The position numbers were made by a program, and so were the translations under genes. DNA of 64,000 bases from Arion vulgaris. Its lineage: Eukaryota > Mollusca > Gastropoda > Stylommatophora > Arionidae. Below the pieces are notes generated by a model. That model was not told where the DNA came from, did not search any database, and saw only the letters and a program-made list of their open reading frames with translations. This document shows, one piece after another, positions 9,491 through 20,689 of this stretch. The stretch spans positions 15,009,786 through 15,073,785 of the forward strand of contig CM036762.1 of assembly GCA_020796225.1 (NCBI GenBank), given 5' to 3'. Numbering within the stretch: position 1 is the first letter of the stretch; the number at the start of each line of letters is the position of its first letter.

Positions 9491-12400
9491 GTAAGGACAA
9501 TGATAATGTAACAATTTGTAACCACACCGTGTCTACTACTGTAACGTTACAACACCGTCACGTTCGAATCAATGTCTTTTTTTTTTAAACAGTTTTTAAA
9601 TATTATTTTTTAGTTTATCATCACGAGTTTACTCTGTTTACCATCTTATTCTTATCTAATAAGTCCTATAGTATACGTCGTATGTGATTAATCATACTGA
9701 TTAAACAAATAAGATTACGATTGTCACCTTCGTTAAGTGGCATTGCTGCGTGCAGCTTGCTGTTTTAAACACTATTTGAGTATTCGCTAGTACGTGTAGC
9801 AGTAGACAGTAACTTACTACTCAAGACTACTGGTAACTGTCATTACTGTCAATCTACTGACTACAGTTCAGTCTACAATTCAGTCTACATACGTCTACAC
9901 TACTGAGTTGCTCACTTTCCTATAAACTGTTACAATAATCAAATACTAATAGTAATACTCTGTTATCCGCACATCCGAGACTTTATTTTTGAGATCCTTT
10001 ATTGTGCTGTTGATGTGTCGACCTAACACCCATTCAGTTTGAAAATTTAGTTATATAAAGAAGACATGGTCTGGTGACTTTAACTTCAACACACCACGTC
10101 CACAGCCCTATTTAATAATAATATAATAACAATAATGCTTTCAGCACCCTCTGGAGTACAGGACCTCAGCAAACGTGTGCCGTTCCTTTCTGTCTCATGA
10201 TGATATCCAGATGATGATAATCCTCACAGTGAGATTATCTTTTACGGTTTCAGTTCCTTTATTCTTATAGTATAAACTTCACACTGATATTATATTTGAA
10301 AGTTACTGTTTAAAAAATGTTATTGTAAAAGTGAAAACTTGTACTTCTACATATTTTTCCCTCATAGGAAAGGAGGTAAAATCGAAGAAGAGGTAAGAAT
10401 GAGAATGAAAGTGAGAAACGAGAGCTGATCTTCAAGGAAGAGGGACAAGAATATGCCCAAGTCACAAAGATGCTGGGAAATGGTCGTCTTGAGGCTATGT
10501 GTTTTGATGGCACTCGAAGATTATGTCACATACGAGGCAAACTGCGCAAGAAGGTACAGTTTCATGTTGTTTTGGTTTATTATACACGTGATTGTAAAGA
10601 AAAAAAGAAGTCACATTATGATCATGAAATTGCTCTTCTTCAATGATCCAGCAACGTTCAGACTTTTGTCCCTACACCAAATACAATGTAATGATTACTG
10701 TATTTGCTTGTACGCTACTTTCTTTCATGTTTTTTTTTTCGTGTCAGACTTCTATGAGTTTAAGCGTAGATAGCGCCTCTTACTGATTTTTGCATCACAG
10801 CTTGCTTTCCTTATCACCAATGCCCCTCTCCATTCAGCCGAGCCTTACTCTGACTTCAGAGGTACTTGTAATTTATATCCCCAAGTAAGGGATCAGCTTC
10901 TCCTTTAGTCTAACCATGAGCTGTCCACACACACACACACTGAGAATTGTTAACCGTAAGGGAAACAGCCAGAGACGGAGAAAAATAGCAAACAACTGTT
11001 GGGGCCATATGCTCCATGAGGAGTGAAGAGTAGTAAGTCAAATAAAATCTGTCCTCAAACTCCAAAACTGCTATCAGTGACCCCAGTTTCATATAATGTG
11101 TCCCATTTATTTGTTCTCAGAGGAAGAAACATTTTCTTAACATACTCCAGTGTTGTAGTTGGATTCTGCTCATGTGATTGTTCAAAGATATATATCAGGA
11201 TCTTCTTTTTCTTTACTGTGGACATACAAAGTAGTCAATGGCTGACAAGCCTTGTGGCTTCAGCAACAATATATATCTATCTTGCTTGGTCATTGGCCAT
11301 CATTCACAGAATACCTGAAGACTGACCCACACTGTGCATCTCCGACTCGGCTATTCTTTTTTCAGGGATCTGCAGTCTATGATCAATCTCTCTCTTGCTT
11401 TCCATCCTGAGTTAACTGCATGGCAGTTCGTTTTAGGATTTCTGTATCACTTCTTACTTGTCCTATGCAGTATCTACTTTTGAATACTGTGTGAATTTTC
11501 CATCCAGTTTCACCTGTTAAACTATTGTTTTGTTTTGCAAAACAATTTTCTGAGAATTTTCTTTAAACAGGTTGTATGAAATAATAGCAGATTAGATGTT
11601 TTATTTTCTGTTGTTGGTTGTTGATATCAATATAATAGCACAGAAATTACACAGTTTGCATATATCCTTACATGTTGATTTTTGTTGTTGTACTGAGAAG
11701 ATCTCTGGCTGTTGTATGTTGAGATTAGAATGGAATAGTGATGCTTTGATCCCTTCTTGAATGATGACTGATGTAAAGACTGATGATTGACTTCATTGCA
11801 ACAGGTTTTTACCACACATGGCTTGGTCCCACTCTTCGCAGAAAAGACATGCCTCCTGCATGTACTAGTTCAGAGAGTATTTCACAAACTTGACAACAAT
11901 CCTAAAAATCTCCGGGAAAAATGTACTCATGAATGAACTATGCCGTCCAGATTCCAAACCACTACCTTCAGAGCGCAAGAAAACGGTATAACCACTTAGC
12001 CACAGAGACCCGCAGAAACTGATGCCCATATCTATTGCTACATTTCTGTTCTAATTTGCTGGAGACTACTGGTAATGTGGTGCTTACTCTTGTACTACTT
12101 TTCATGGCTGATAAATGTGACATTTAACTTAGCTAGGGAATGAAATATAGCAAATAGTATGAATGTATTACTACTATAATTGTGTTAACAATGTTAAAAT
12201 ATATATTCTGTTTAATGATAATATACCAGGTTTGGATCAATGGTGGTGATATAATCTTGCTGGGGTTGAGAGAGTACCAAGACACTAAAGCAGATGTGAT
12301 CCTCAAATATACAGCAGATGAAGCCCGTAACTTGAAAGCTTATGGAGAATTGCCAGACTCAGGTGAGACCATTTTCATCATTCTTCCGTCCACCATTTTT

Positions 12401-14552
12401 TCATCAGCTGAGAACATTTTCTTTTCCACATCCACTTCTTTCCATCAATATCTATTCTTTTTGGTTTGCTCTAGAGTAACCACTTATAAACCATTCCTTT
12501 TCATTTGAGCAGTCTACATTGGATAAGTGGGCAGCTGAAGTGGTAGTTAGCTCGATCACAACCTAAGAGCGCCTGGTTCAAATTCTGCGATGGGCAGTGT
12601 GAAAGCAAATTCGTTCCCGTGGAAAAGAACGGTAAAAATAGACCTCACTGTTCAGAAAGCAATGACAAACTACTGAGCATATAAGTGGTGCCTAGAAAAT
12701 CTACAAATCGTTTGCTGTGGTTGATGGCAAAGTCCTGTAAAGGATATTCCACGATTTTTATCTTCACATTGGGTAGCTGTGATATATCGTTCGCTCCTTT
12801 TGGTCAAGCAAATGTGATGTCTGCATACATTTGTTTGGGTTAACTTGTTATAGCATGGGACAGCTTCCACACATTTAACAATGGAGTCTTGTGAGAATGA
12901 AATATCGTGGCGACTGGATTGGAGATGTTTACATAATGTTTACATTTCAGAGCTATATATCAGGATCTCTGGTTCTAAGGGTTAAATCTCAGCTCTAGCA
13001 GCAGTTTTGTAGATCTGAGAACTTCTGGACTTTTATTTTTGACTCCGTTGAGATATGTCTATAGCAGTGGCGTGCCGTTAATTGCCTAACAGGACTATCC
13101 TAGTCCCTCAGAGTCCAGACATAGAATTTGAGTAAATTTTCACTGAAATACAACATAAAATAAAAATATTGATTAAACAGCATTCATTTCTCACAATTTG
13201 AATCGCAATACTCAACAATATTACCGCTAATTAGCACCCCACAGACAGCACTCTGGCATCGGAAGCACTCAATTTATAACAAAGTGGGTCATGACTTAAT
13301 CAGTTCTTTCAGTGGAAAGGACTAGTTAACGCCCACCTAGTCCATTTGTGACAGTCTGTGTGTATATATGAAAAATACTACTCTTAACGTTTTCTCGCAA
13401 GCAAGCTTATCTGTCATTTTCAACTTCTGAGTGGTAGTGCTTTGGTTATTAACCTTATTTAAATTGTTAATCAAAGAGATCTGGGGAAGTGCTGATTGTC
13501 AATATAGTTTGACAGAGCTTCAAAGTATGAAATATGTAAGGGGACTCAGATTTGAAAACCAGTCCCTCACAACAAAGCCTGGAGGATAGACCTGCGACAA
13601 CTGTGTAAACTGTGACCGGTAAAAGTATCATTGCTAAGCTGCATGTTCTCGAACCTAGTCCCCTTTGAGAAAAATCATAGGATGCCACTGGTCTCTAGGT
13701 TTGATTTCCAGCAGCTACTTTCCTCTATTTGATAGCATTCATTTATGGAAGTCTTGTAAGAAACAATCATTATTCTCTATTTAATTATTAAAATGTACAA
13801 TGCAAATTTGATTGTTGTTTATGGGAATAGAATTCATTATTTACATTTTTTTATTTCCAGCTAAAATCAATGAGAATACATTTGAAGATGAAACTGATGA
13901 GAATATTACCTTTGATGGTTTTGATGATGATGAAGACGATGATGACATTGATGAGGTAATTCAATTGTAAAAACATATTCTTCTTCTTCTTAGAACTCTC
14001 CATATCGACCACTTGTTAAACCGCTCTTTGTGATTCATATGTCATACAAAACGATTGTATGGTGTGTCTGTTACGCGCCTACAAGTAGGCCAGCACATTC
14101 GACTTATGTGATACTTTTTATTTACTGGGTAGCTTTCCTAGTCTCCTACCTCGGTCACCTCTTATGACAATCCTTGTAGGTCACAGTGTTACTATTCTTT
14201 GTTCCCTTGCAGTACCGGCAACACACTAGAGTTTTTAATGTATTAAAATGCTCAAGAAATTATACAAAATCCTTTTTTATTGGGCTTCTCTGAAGTACAT
14301 TGGTACAAATTTTAAACTATTGTGTGAAGATAAATGTTGGAAAATTTAGAATTTACACCAGTTACTGTGTAAGTGATCTACTGCTGGCACATTCATCATG
14401 ATGAAAGAGACTGAGTACCTATAGGTGCACATAAATTGCAGAGACAATGAATCTAACATGTTTTCTTGTATATATTTTTTAAGGTGAAGATTATCATAAT
14501 TAACAGCATAATATTTTCTCTAATCACAATTTTTTTTTTTTTTCAGATCTAG
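9475..14552 (+). CDS. EIF1A: Translation initiation factor eIF1A (five exons; apparent 2-nt deficit in exon 2)
   Basis: Coding exons are 9475-9490, 10368-10553, 12230-12362, 13861-13955 and 14547-14552. eIF1A binds the 40S A site and supports scanning and start-codon selection with eIF1. The exons give MPKNKG, the basic N-terminal tail, the OB fold ([39 protein letters not shown]), the helical part ([20 protein letters not shown]) and the acidic C-terminal tail ending DDDDIDEI. Expected length is about 145 aa, against 144 in vertebrates (family knowledge). All borders are GT/AG. Exons 2-5 join in phase, but exon 1 to the conserved exon 2 frame does not. Exon 2 is 186 nt where 188 is expected, with a TAA just before NRRRGK. 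Either the assembly lacks two bases or this copy is broken. Introns carry several SINEs. Confidence 0.9.
10140..10200 (-). mobile_element. Short LINE tail scrap in eIF1A intron 1
   Basis: CACCCTCTGGAGTACAGGAC resembles the reverse complement of the GTCCTATGCTCC... end of the LINE tails at 21850-22265 and 57370-57560. It is very short. Confidence 0.4.
10368..10553 (+). CDS. EIF1A: eIF1A coding exon 2 (frame disturbed at its 5' end)
   Basis: Follows the acceptor TTTTTCCCTCATAG. From 10381 on it reads cleanly as [16 protein letters not shown], then [20 protein letters not shown] and on to KLRKK, ending before GTACAG. The first 13 bases cannot be joined to exon 1 in that frame: a T and one A seem to be missing relative to the conserved GKGGKN codons. 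Confidence 0.88.
10765..10915 (-). mobile_element. SINE-G, partial, in eIF1A intron 2
   Basis: Antisense SINE-G body: CTGATTTTTGCATCACAGC, TTGCTTTCCTTATCACCAAT, CTCTGACTTCAGAGGTACTT and TATATCCCCAAGTAAGGGAT. It abuts a LINE tail piece. Confidence 0.75.
10916..11045 (+). mobile_element. LINE tail fragment in eIF1A intron 2
   Basis: GGGAAACAGCCAGAGACGG and AACAACTGTTGGGGCCATAT match the end of the LINE at 21850-22265 (AACAACTGTTGGGGCCCTAT). That region encodes QTTVGALCS-type residues. Confidence 0.65.
11785..12015 (-). mobile_element. SINE-D in eIF1A intron 2
   Basis: Antisense SINE-D. The tail-side TTGACTTCATTGCAACAGG is at the left and the tRNA-like head, ending CCACTTAGCCACAGAGACCC, is at the right. 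Confidence 0.85.
12230..12362 (+). CDS. EIF1A: eIF1A coding exon 3
   Basis: 133 nt, acceptor ATACCAG, donor GTGAGA, phase 0 in and phase 1 out. It encodes [20 protein letters not shown] and then [20 protein letters not shown], the last strand and helices of the OB-fold region. Confidence 0.93.
12525..12760 (+). mobile_element. SINE-F in eIF1A intron 3
   Basis: The tRNA-like head (GTAGTTAGCTCGATCACAAC, then GGTTCAAATTCTGCG) is followed by AATAGACCTCACTGTTCAGA, GCAATGACAAACTACTGA and GATGGCAAAGTCCTGTAAAG. It matches 61310-61550 and, inverted, 22500-22690. Confidence 0.82.
13861..13955 (+). CDS. EIF1A: eIF1A coding exon 4 (acidic tail)
   Basis: 95 nt after TTTATTTCCAG. It encodes [20 protein letters not shown] followed by an Asp/Glu-rich run, and ends before GTAATT. 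The acidic C-terminal tail is the part of eIF1A that contacts eIF5B (family knowledge). Confidence 0.93.
13978..14230 (-). mobile_element. SINE-B in eIF1A intron 4
   Basis: Antisense SINE-B. The GAA tail side (TTCTTCTTCTTAGAACTCTC) is followed by ATATCGACCACTTGTTAAAC and TACAAGTAGGCCAGCACAT. The shared core (GTCACCTCTTATGACAATCC) comes next, then TATTCTTTGTTCCCTTGC. Confidence 0.85.
14547..14552 (+). CDS. EIF1A: eIF1A terminal coding exon (Ile-stop)
   Basis: After a T-rich tract and CAG the exon begins ATC TAG, giving the C-terminal Ile as in the DIDDI end of vertebrate eIF1A. 3' UTR follows; no clear AATAAA was seen in the next 300 bp. Confidence 0.85.
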   Translation: M

Positions 14553-15109
14553 CAGAAGATGAGAAGAATGAAGATTCACCTGTTTGTTTTTATAGCACGG
14601 ATCAGATTTTTGTGGTTAACGGACCTTGTGTTTCCTGAACTCTTTGTTATGTTAAATTCTGTTGATTGTGATATTGGTGTAAGTCCTGTAGAGCTGTAGT
14701 GTAAGGTTGTTTTGTCAGTTTGTTGTGGGAAAACACGCGTGCTATAAATACATCCTCCTTCAACAATTGTACATATAAACATTTCTTTTTTTTTTAAATC
14801 TCTGTGGTGGTGAGGCTATGATAAAACATTTCATGTTTTAGTTACAACTTAAGTTCAGTTAAAACTGAATTTTTCTTCATAAATCTGTTAAGATTATTGT
14901 CACAGTGAACATAACTTGTACAGAAAGTACAATCTAACTCAGAATGTGGATATATTCCATACAAAAGGTGAAGCGAAGGCATCAAGAACAACTTAAGAGA
15001 AAAGAATACCAACTTACAAAGCCCATTAAACAAGGCACACAGAATATATTTACATCTCTCTGAGGTACAATGGAGGAAAAGAAGATTTATTTCTGTGTCA
15101 TTTTTTTAA
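14553..15109 (+). other. eIF1A 3' UTR and spacer
   Basis: Follows the eIF1A stop codon. Part must be 3' UTR, but the cleavage site could not be placed. No other gene or repeat was recognised. Confidence 0.45.
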
Positions 15110-15352
15110 TATGGTATACTTTTTTGAGGTATTTTGGACATATAAAAAGACACAAAGGGTTGAGAAGACCATTATGGAAGAAGGCATACCGGCAAAGAGG
15201 AGAAAAGGAAGACCACAGATAATATGGATTCACGATGTAACTGATGGTTTGAACGTGACGGCTGCAGAGGCGGGACATCTGGCCTATGAGAAAGAGAAAT
15301 TCAGAAGGACTGTTGGGGTGGCAAAGTTCTGCTCAGGACAAGCTATTTGATG
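15110..15352 (+). mobile_element. LINE C-terminal fragment
   Basis: Encodes FGHIKRHKGLRRPLWKK-like and AKRRKGRPQIIWIHDVTDGL segments, the FGHIKR...GRPxxxWxxDI region of the LINE type also at 19030-19445 and 54241-54735. Confidence 0.8.
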
Positions 15353-15583
15353 ATGATACATTTTTTTAAAAACTACCGTTACTGCCTGTAATGTTGCTTG
15401 TTAGAACCGTGTAGGACAGGGGACATGTGCCTGTGGAATTTAATGTCCGCATGGCTAGTACAGTCGCCACAAAACTGTTCAGGTCATAATTTTTCATTAT
15501 ACCCCAGACAGAAAAAACTCCTTTGCCTTACTGGTGATTGAAACCCACCCCCTATCCCCACATGGGAGCACGGTATTATAGTG

Positions 15584-15739
15584 ATAAATGTCATATTTTA
15601 TGTGTTTTGTATATTTTGCTATCTGTTTGACTGCAGACTACCTTGTTTAAAGGCCTTAAAACCCTTTAAACAAGGTAGTCTGCAGTAAAACTGATCACTA
15701 ATAGCAAAGTATACAAAACACATAAAATATGACATTTAT
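15584..15739. repeat. Foldback hairpin with arms of about 70 bp
   Basis: Left arm 15584-15653 is the reverse complement of right arm 15663-15739, apart from a short asymmetric stretch near the centre. Paired landmarks are ATAAATGTCATATTTTATGT / ACATAAAATATGACATTTAT and CTGCAGACTACCTTGTTTAA / TTAAACAAGGTAGTCTGCAG. The loop is about 9 nt. Confidence 0.9.
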
Positions 15740-15774
15740 TTTACAAATGACATCATTATAAAATCCACAAACAG

Positions 15775-15965
15775 TCAGTTTTATTCAAAGAGCCTTTATC
15801 AGCAGCACTAACCAATTCATGATAAAAATCAAATACATGATTTTGAAATCCATTTTTTTTTTTAATTTCCAGCATTGTTTTTTTTACATTGATTAATTTT
15901 ATAGTGCATTTTTGTGTCTTTTGCTTGATAAAGACCCTTTGAACTAAATGTTAGATTTGTTAGGG
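15775..15965. repeat. Foldback-family relic
   Basis: AAGAGCCTTTATCAGCAGCA on the left and GCTTGATAAAGACCCTTTGA on the right resemble the inverted arms of the element at 27250-27535 (CCTTTATCAAGC / GCTTGATAAAGG). Confidence 0.55.
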
Positions 15966-16039
15966 AAACAAGGAAAGGGCCCTTTTTCATACCTTGAGAT
16001 ATATTGGTGTTAGGTCCATATTTTTAATTGACCATCAGC

Positions 16040-16235
16040 ATACAGTGCATGATGCAGTCAACATCACACTGGCCGCTTTTACTTCCCAGTGCTTTTCTGG
16101 TACCCAATTGAGACTCAGTCCCCCCTGAGAGCCTTTACTGCCTAAAAACATGTCACTCCCATTGTGGAATTGAACCCGAACCACATGCCTAAGCAGAGAG
16201 TGCACTAAACACCACGCTATTGTGGCTCTCGTTAC
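16040..16235 (-). mobile_element. SINE-C, antisense, diverged
   Basis: Reverse-complement SINE-C: GCCGCTTTTACTTCCCAGTG, GGTACCCAATTGAGACTCAG and TGGAATTGAACCCGAACCAC. The head ends CACGCTATTGTGGCTCTC. Confidence 0.82.
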
Positions 16236-16290
16236 ATTTGTTGCTAAACACTAAATGTTGATGTCTTTTGTAAAACTGTCATTGATTATA

Positions 16291-16552
16291 TACAGGGTGT
16301 TCAAGATAATTGCAGCCCGTGAATGGAGCTAATCTGGCATATATGTATGGAAATGAGAAGGTTCAGTTATGACGTAGTATAGGTCAAGGTTGTGTGACGG
16401 TGTGTAATCGTAGTGCGGGAAGGGACGATGAACAAATGTGACGTAGGACGAGCTAGTCAGAACCGGTTTAAATAGTAAATAAACACAACTCAATTTGTAC
16501 CTGGCAACTTACGAATTGTCAATGGGGCTGCAATTATCTTGAACACCCTGTA
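16291..16552. mobile_element. TA-flanked MITE, copy 1
   Basis: The element is 16293-16550 (258 bp) with near-perfect terminal inverted repeats of about 26 bp. The left end is CAGGGTGTTCAAGATAATTG and the right end is its reverse complement, followed on each side by TA. The TA target and CAGGGTG termini are typical of Tc1/mariner-type elements (family knowledge). There is no coding capacity. A second copy lies inverted at 32506-32766. Confidence 0.92.
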
Positions 16553-16874
16553 TATATTCTACTTGTCTTTATTTATTTACAAGTATATGGTAAATGTATA
16601 TGGAGCTTATAGATTCTGACTAAACTTTATCTAAATATACATAGAAAATGTATGAATTTACTACTTGTGTTGTGCCTAGTGAAAAAAAGCAGTTTATTCA
16701 AATTATAATTATTTTATATTGTATGATTATGGTAAATAAATAGGTACATACTACAAGCATGTAGCATACTAATCTTAGGATCTGTAACTCAAATCTGAAG
16801 TCAGATCTTAAGTATGGCTCTGAGAAATAGAGAATGACTACAATAACTACTAAAGATACATACTTTTATGAAAA

Positions 16875-17115
16875 ATGGGGGTCTCTGTGGTTAAGCCTTC
16901 ACATTGCCTTCTGAAGGTTGGGGGTTTGAATCTGAACCACGCCACTCATGTTCACAAGTGCATTTTTTCCAGAGATCCCTAGGATTGTTGCAAGAGTTCA
17001 TGCATTGTGCAATACTCTCGACAGGTGGCGTGCCATTTCTGTAGAGAGAGGCCAAGTCATATGGGGTAAAACCCAGATCAATGAGGTCAATCCTTCAACT
17101 TTATACTTTTATAAA
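16875..17115 (+). mobile_element. SINE-D, sense
   Basis: Head GGGGTCTCTGTGGTTAAGCC and box B GGGGGTTTGAATCTG, then TTTTTCCAGAGATCCCTAGG, CTCTCGACAGGTGGCGTGCC and CATATGGGGTAAAACCCAGA, ending AATGAGGTCAATCCTTC. Confidence 0.88.
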
Positions 17116-17465
17116 TGGATATTTCTACGGAATCGAAGGGCTAAAATGATATGACAAGCTCATTAATGAAGAACTGAAGGAAAGAACCAAATGGAACAAG
17201 AGTAAAGACTACCTGGTCAACATGGCTGAAAGGCAGGTGAAACGTTAAGACATTGGAGTGTTGTTTGCTTCTGGGTGCAATTGTTAGTGCATTTTTACTG
17301 TTTGGACTTGACCACCTGTTTTTTGTAGCCCATCTACTGAGATGAGTGCTTGGAGCAACTCTGTGAGCTGTGAATTTCAATTAGAATGCTTTTTTAGTTT
17401 TGTCCACAGTGGTTGTGAATTGCTTATTCAGAAAATGGAATACCATTATTTTTATTTCAACTTTA
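17116..17465. other. Spacer with possible LINE residue
   Basis: A plus-strand reading near 17150-17240 gives KWNKSKDYLVNMAERQVKR, which is suggestive of a LINE but too short to assign. No other feature was seen. Confidence 0.3.
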
Positions 17466-17605
17466 GATGCCTGTATGGTGCCAGGGCTCGCAAGTGAAGC
17501 AAAGAATGGTACCACTGCGACCCACAGGGCATGTTTAAGAGGCGACTGATCACATGCAAATCACACAGAGTGGTTAGCAAGTGGTCGATATTGAGCGTTC
17601 AAAGA
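17466..17605 (+). mobile_element. SINE-B, sense, truncated
   Basis: Contains GGCTCGCAAGTGAAGCAAAG, AAGAGGCGACTGATCACATG and AGCAAGTGGTCGATATTGAG, ending TTCAAAGAAGATT. The middle third of the family is deleted. Confidence 0.75.
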
Positions 17606-17900
17606 AGATTTCAACTTTAGTATGGTCTACGATTTTATTCTGGTCAATGATTTTTATTTACACTTGTTTCCATGGTAACTTTATTCTCATTTATAGAAAT
17701 ATACTTATGAAATATAATTAAAATATAGAACATTTTTAAAATATTGTAAAAATGTATTTTTTAAACCAATGTTATAAACAGAAGAAAGTGTGACTTGTTT
17801 TCAATATTTTCTTATTTGTTTGTAATGGTGTCTATTTTCATGTGTGTATTAAAATTGTGAACTTTTAAAAAAAGAAAATTTCAAGACAATCATACATACT
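17606..17900. other. AT-rich spacer
   Basis: AT-rich sequence with poly-T and poly-A runs. I see nothing assignable in it. Confidence 0.4.
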
Positions 17901-18215
17901 AATCCATGTGGGTCAACAAAACATTCTTTGCAAAATTGTATACATATTCTTCTTTCAACTCCCCAATGGAGCACAGGTCTTCAACAAACTTCTTCCAGCT
18001 CTTCCTCCCTCTTGCCATCCCTTCCAATTCTTTCCATGTTTTACATATCCTTTTAATATCAGTCTCCAGCTCACTTCTCCAGGTATGTCTAGGCTGTCCC
18101 CATCTCCTCTTTCCCTGCGGGTTCCAAAACAGTGCCTGCCTTGCAATGTTTCCGGTCAGAAGCATTGCAAGACAAGGATACATATTCTTACAGCTTGTAA
18201 ATACATAAAGCATTT
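17901..18215 (-). mobile_element. LINE C-terminal fragment (GRPxxTW type)
   Basis: The minus strand has NPQGKRRWGQPRHTWRSEL, ICKTWKELEGMARGRKSWK and KKFVEDLCSIGE, the classic QGKRxxGRPxxTWRRxxE ... A.DRxxWRxFV..LC ending of a LINE. Confidence 0.9.
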
Positions 18216-18364
18216 TTAAATCCCGATGTCGAAAATGTGCGACAATTATTTGTATCCTCAACAAATATTAATTTTTATGTACTTATTCTCAATCTTAAAC
18301 ATTGTGTATGGAAATTGCAGTGCTGTACCATAGTAGATTAATTGAAAGTAATGAATCACAGCTA

Positions 18365-18620
18365 GAACGCAATACTTCTTCTTTGAACACTCCATATCAA
18401 CCACTTGTTAGCCACTCTGTATGTGATCTGAGCCTAAGAGCAATTGTACGTTGTGCCAGTTATGCGCCTACAAGTAGGCCAGCACATCCGATTTCTGCTA
18501 CACTTTTTATTACTAGGGTAGCTTCCTAGGCCCCTACCTCAGTCGCCTCTTACAACATGCCTTGTAGGTTGCAGTGTTACTATTCTTTGCTCCCTTGCAA
18601 GCCCCTGCAACACACGGGTT
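18365..18620 (-). mobile_element. SINE-B, antisense
   Basis: The tail TTCTTCTTTGAACACTCCAT is followed by ATATCAACCACTTGTTAGCC and TACAAGTAGGCCAGCACATC. The core (CAGTCGCCTCTTACAACATG) and TATTCTTTGCTCCCTTGCAA follow. Confidence 0.88.
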
Positions 18621-19029
18621 TATGACAACATTGAATACATGATAACACAAAGATACCCAAAATTGAATAGTGCCTCAATTAATATTTATTCAGGTCCACA
18701 ATATATAAAAATTAAAAACAGAAAACAATTGTATAATAAATATAAAGTACCGGCCGTTTTGTTGATCATTCTGTGGCAAAGTTCATTAATTTTGTTCAGA
18801 ATATTTTGAGACAGATAAAGTTTAGCTTTGATCAGTAATCCACATTTTAACACAGGATCATATGCCACATAGAACATGTTTTATTGCATAATTTACTAAT
18901 ATTATAAGTCTCATTTCTATAGCATTGGATATATCAAAGTCTATTTGTTCCGAAAGCATATTTACTGTTAGTAATCATTTTGATAACATAATAATACAGC
19001 AGTCGTTTATTTTACATGGCCTTACAAAG
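18621..19029. other. AT-rich spacer
   Basis: No repeat family or plausible exon recognised. A minus-strand frame at 18686-18877 has no visible similarity. Confidence 0.35.
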
Positions 19030-19445
19030 AAATTAACAAATAAAAACTGTATGGAATGGAACTGACAGGAAAAAAGATCAGAATACTAAGAGCATGCATA
19101 GTCCCAGTGGAAAAGTAGGTGTGTGTGAAGCATGGCGGTGGAAAAACAAATATGTGCTTTTGAATATAAGTGTTACAGAAGAGACCTCCGTATATCATGG
19201 ACAGAGACTAGAACAACTATATCTATTCAGAAAGACCTCTATGTCAAAGAAAACAGGTACATGCTACAAATAAGAAAAGTGAAGTATTTTGGACATATAA
19301 AAAGACACGAAGAGTTGGAGAAGACCATTATGTAAGTAGGCATCCCTGCAAGGAGGAAGATCACACAGAAGATGTATTCAGGATGTAAGAGAAATTCTGA
19401 AGGACTGTTAGAGTGGCAAAGTTCTGCACAGGACAAGCTATTTGA
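19030..19445 (+). mobile_element. LINE C-terminal fragment
   Basis: Encodes FEYKCYRRDLRISWTETRT, VKENRYMLQIRKVKYFGHIK and KRHEELEKTIM, the ETKCYRxxLRIxWxxxRT...FGHIKRHxxLEKTIM region of the LINE at 54241-54735. Confidence 0.85.
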
Positions 19446-20085
19446 TGATGATTAGTTTATCTTAAACAAGTATTCTCAATATTATAGTTCTTATAAAAAC
19501 AAAGAACTTGTGAAAAAAATATGTTTCGCAAACTATAGTTTGTGTCCCATGGGAGAAATCCTGAGGGCATTGACCCATCAACACATTAATGGTTAAAAAA
19601 AACTTTTAATATAAGTATTGTAAGAAAAAACAAAGAGAAGCAATTACAAACCCATAATTGAACCCTATTTATTGAGGAAACCACTTCACCTCACTTCTAG
19701 ATTGATGTGTTTGTGGAATACTTTGTCTTCTTTGCGTTTGATTTTGTATGCTCGTCTAAACCATGAGATTGGTTGCCTCTTTAAGCTGCATATCAGTTGG
19801 AGTTCCTCGTGAGTTCCCAATAGCTTGATTCATGTAAGATTCATTCATGAGGCCATGTTTCGTTTGGGGTATACAGTTCATCAAACTCTCAAACATTTCC
19901 TTTTTACACTAAGGTGAGATTATCACTTGGCCATACCATTCAATTCTGGATTACCTATTACATCTCTTCTTGTCTGCAGTGTGTGACACTACTGCAATAG
20001 TTATTATGTATTATTATGTCAATAGTGTTATATTTTGTCCGCCCAGAAAATAATTTTTACAACCAAGTTGCCAAATAAGTAGAAC
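19446..20085. other. Spacer with possible LINE relic
   Basis: AT-rich up to 19670. Near 19720-19990 short antisense pieces look like a heavily decayed LINE, but no motif is clear enough to name. Confidence 0.3.
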
Positions 20086-20089
20086 TAAA

Positions 20090-20330
20090 AAGGGTCTAAA
20101 GGCGAAGGATTGACTTCATTGCACCGAGTTTACCCATATGGCTCCTTCTCTCTTGGCAGAAACGGCACACTACCTGCCTAGAGTGTTGCACAAAGCATGA
20201 ATTCCATAGCTTAGCAATAATCATAGGGATCGCCAGAAAAAATTGACTAGTGACTCAGTCCGGATTCAAACTAACAACCTTCTGAAAGAAATGCAAACAT
20301 TTTAACCACTTCATCATAGAGACCCCCATA
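20090..20330 (-). mobile_element. SINE-D, antisense
   Basis: GGATTGACTTCATTGCACCG at the left, CATAGCTTAGCAATAATCAT in the middle, and the head TTAACCACTTCATCATAGAGACC at the right. Confidence 0.85.
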
Positions 20331-20689
20331 GTAGAGATGAACTATACAACAATATAAAACAAACTTGCATGAATTTGATATGTACATAGTAGTCATTAAT
20401 CTTTTGCATAGTATAATAAAAAATTTGAGAAACTGTGCTGAATGTTGTTGAGATATGGTCTATAATGATCACAGTAACACAATTGTCTCAACATGTAACT
20501 ATTTCCGAGTATTAAACACTAGACAACATTGTTCTGTTTATATTTACAAAATAGAAATAATTACAACTGTATAATAGTAAACACACAAAAGCAGACAATA
20601 TTACTGTTCGTTTTTAACTTCGTAGTTTCTTATCAAGAAAAAATAATAAAAGCAGTCTTATCGCAACTGATGGTGTGGTTGTGGTAATT

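Noticed and set aside
18686..18877. 63-codon minus-strand frame
   Set aside because: AT-rich sequence, no motif, no splice or promoter support.
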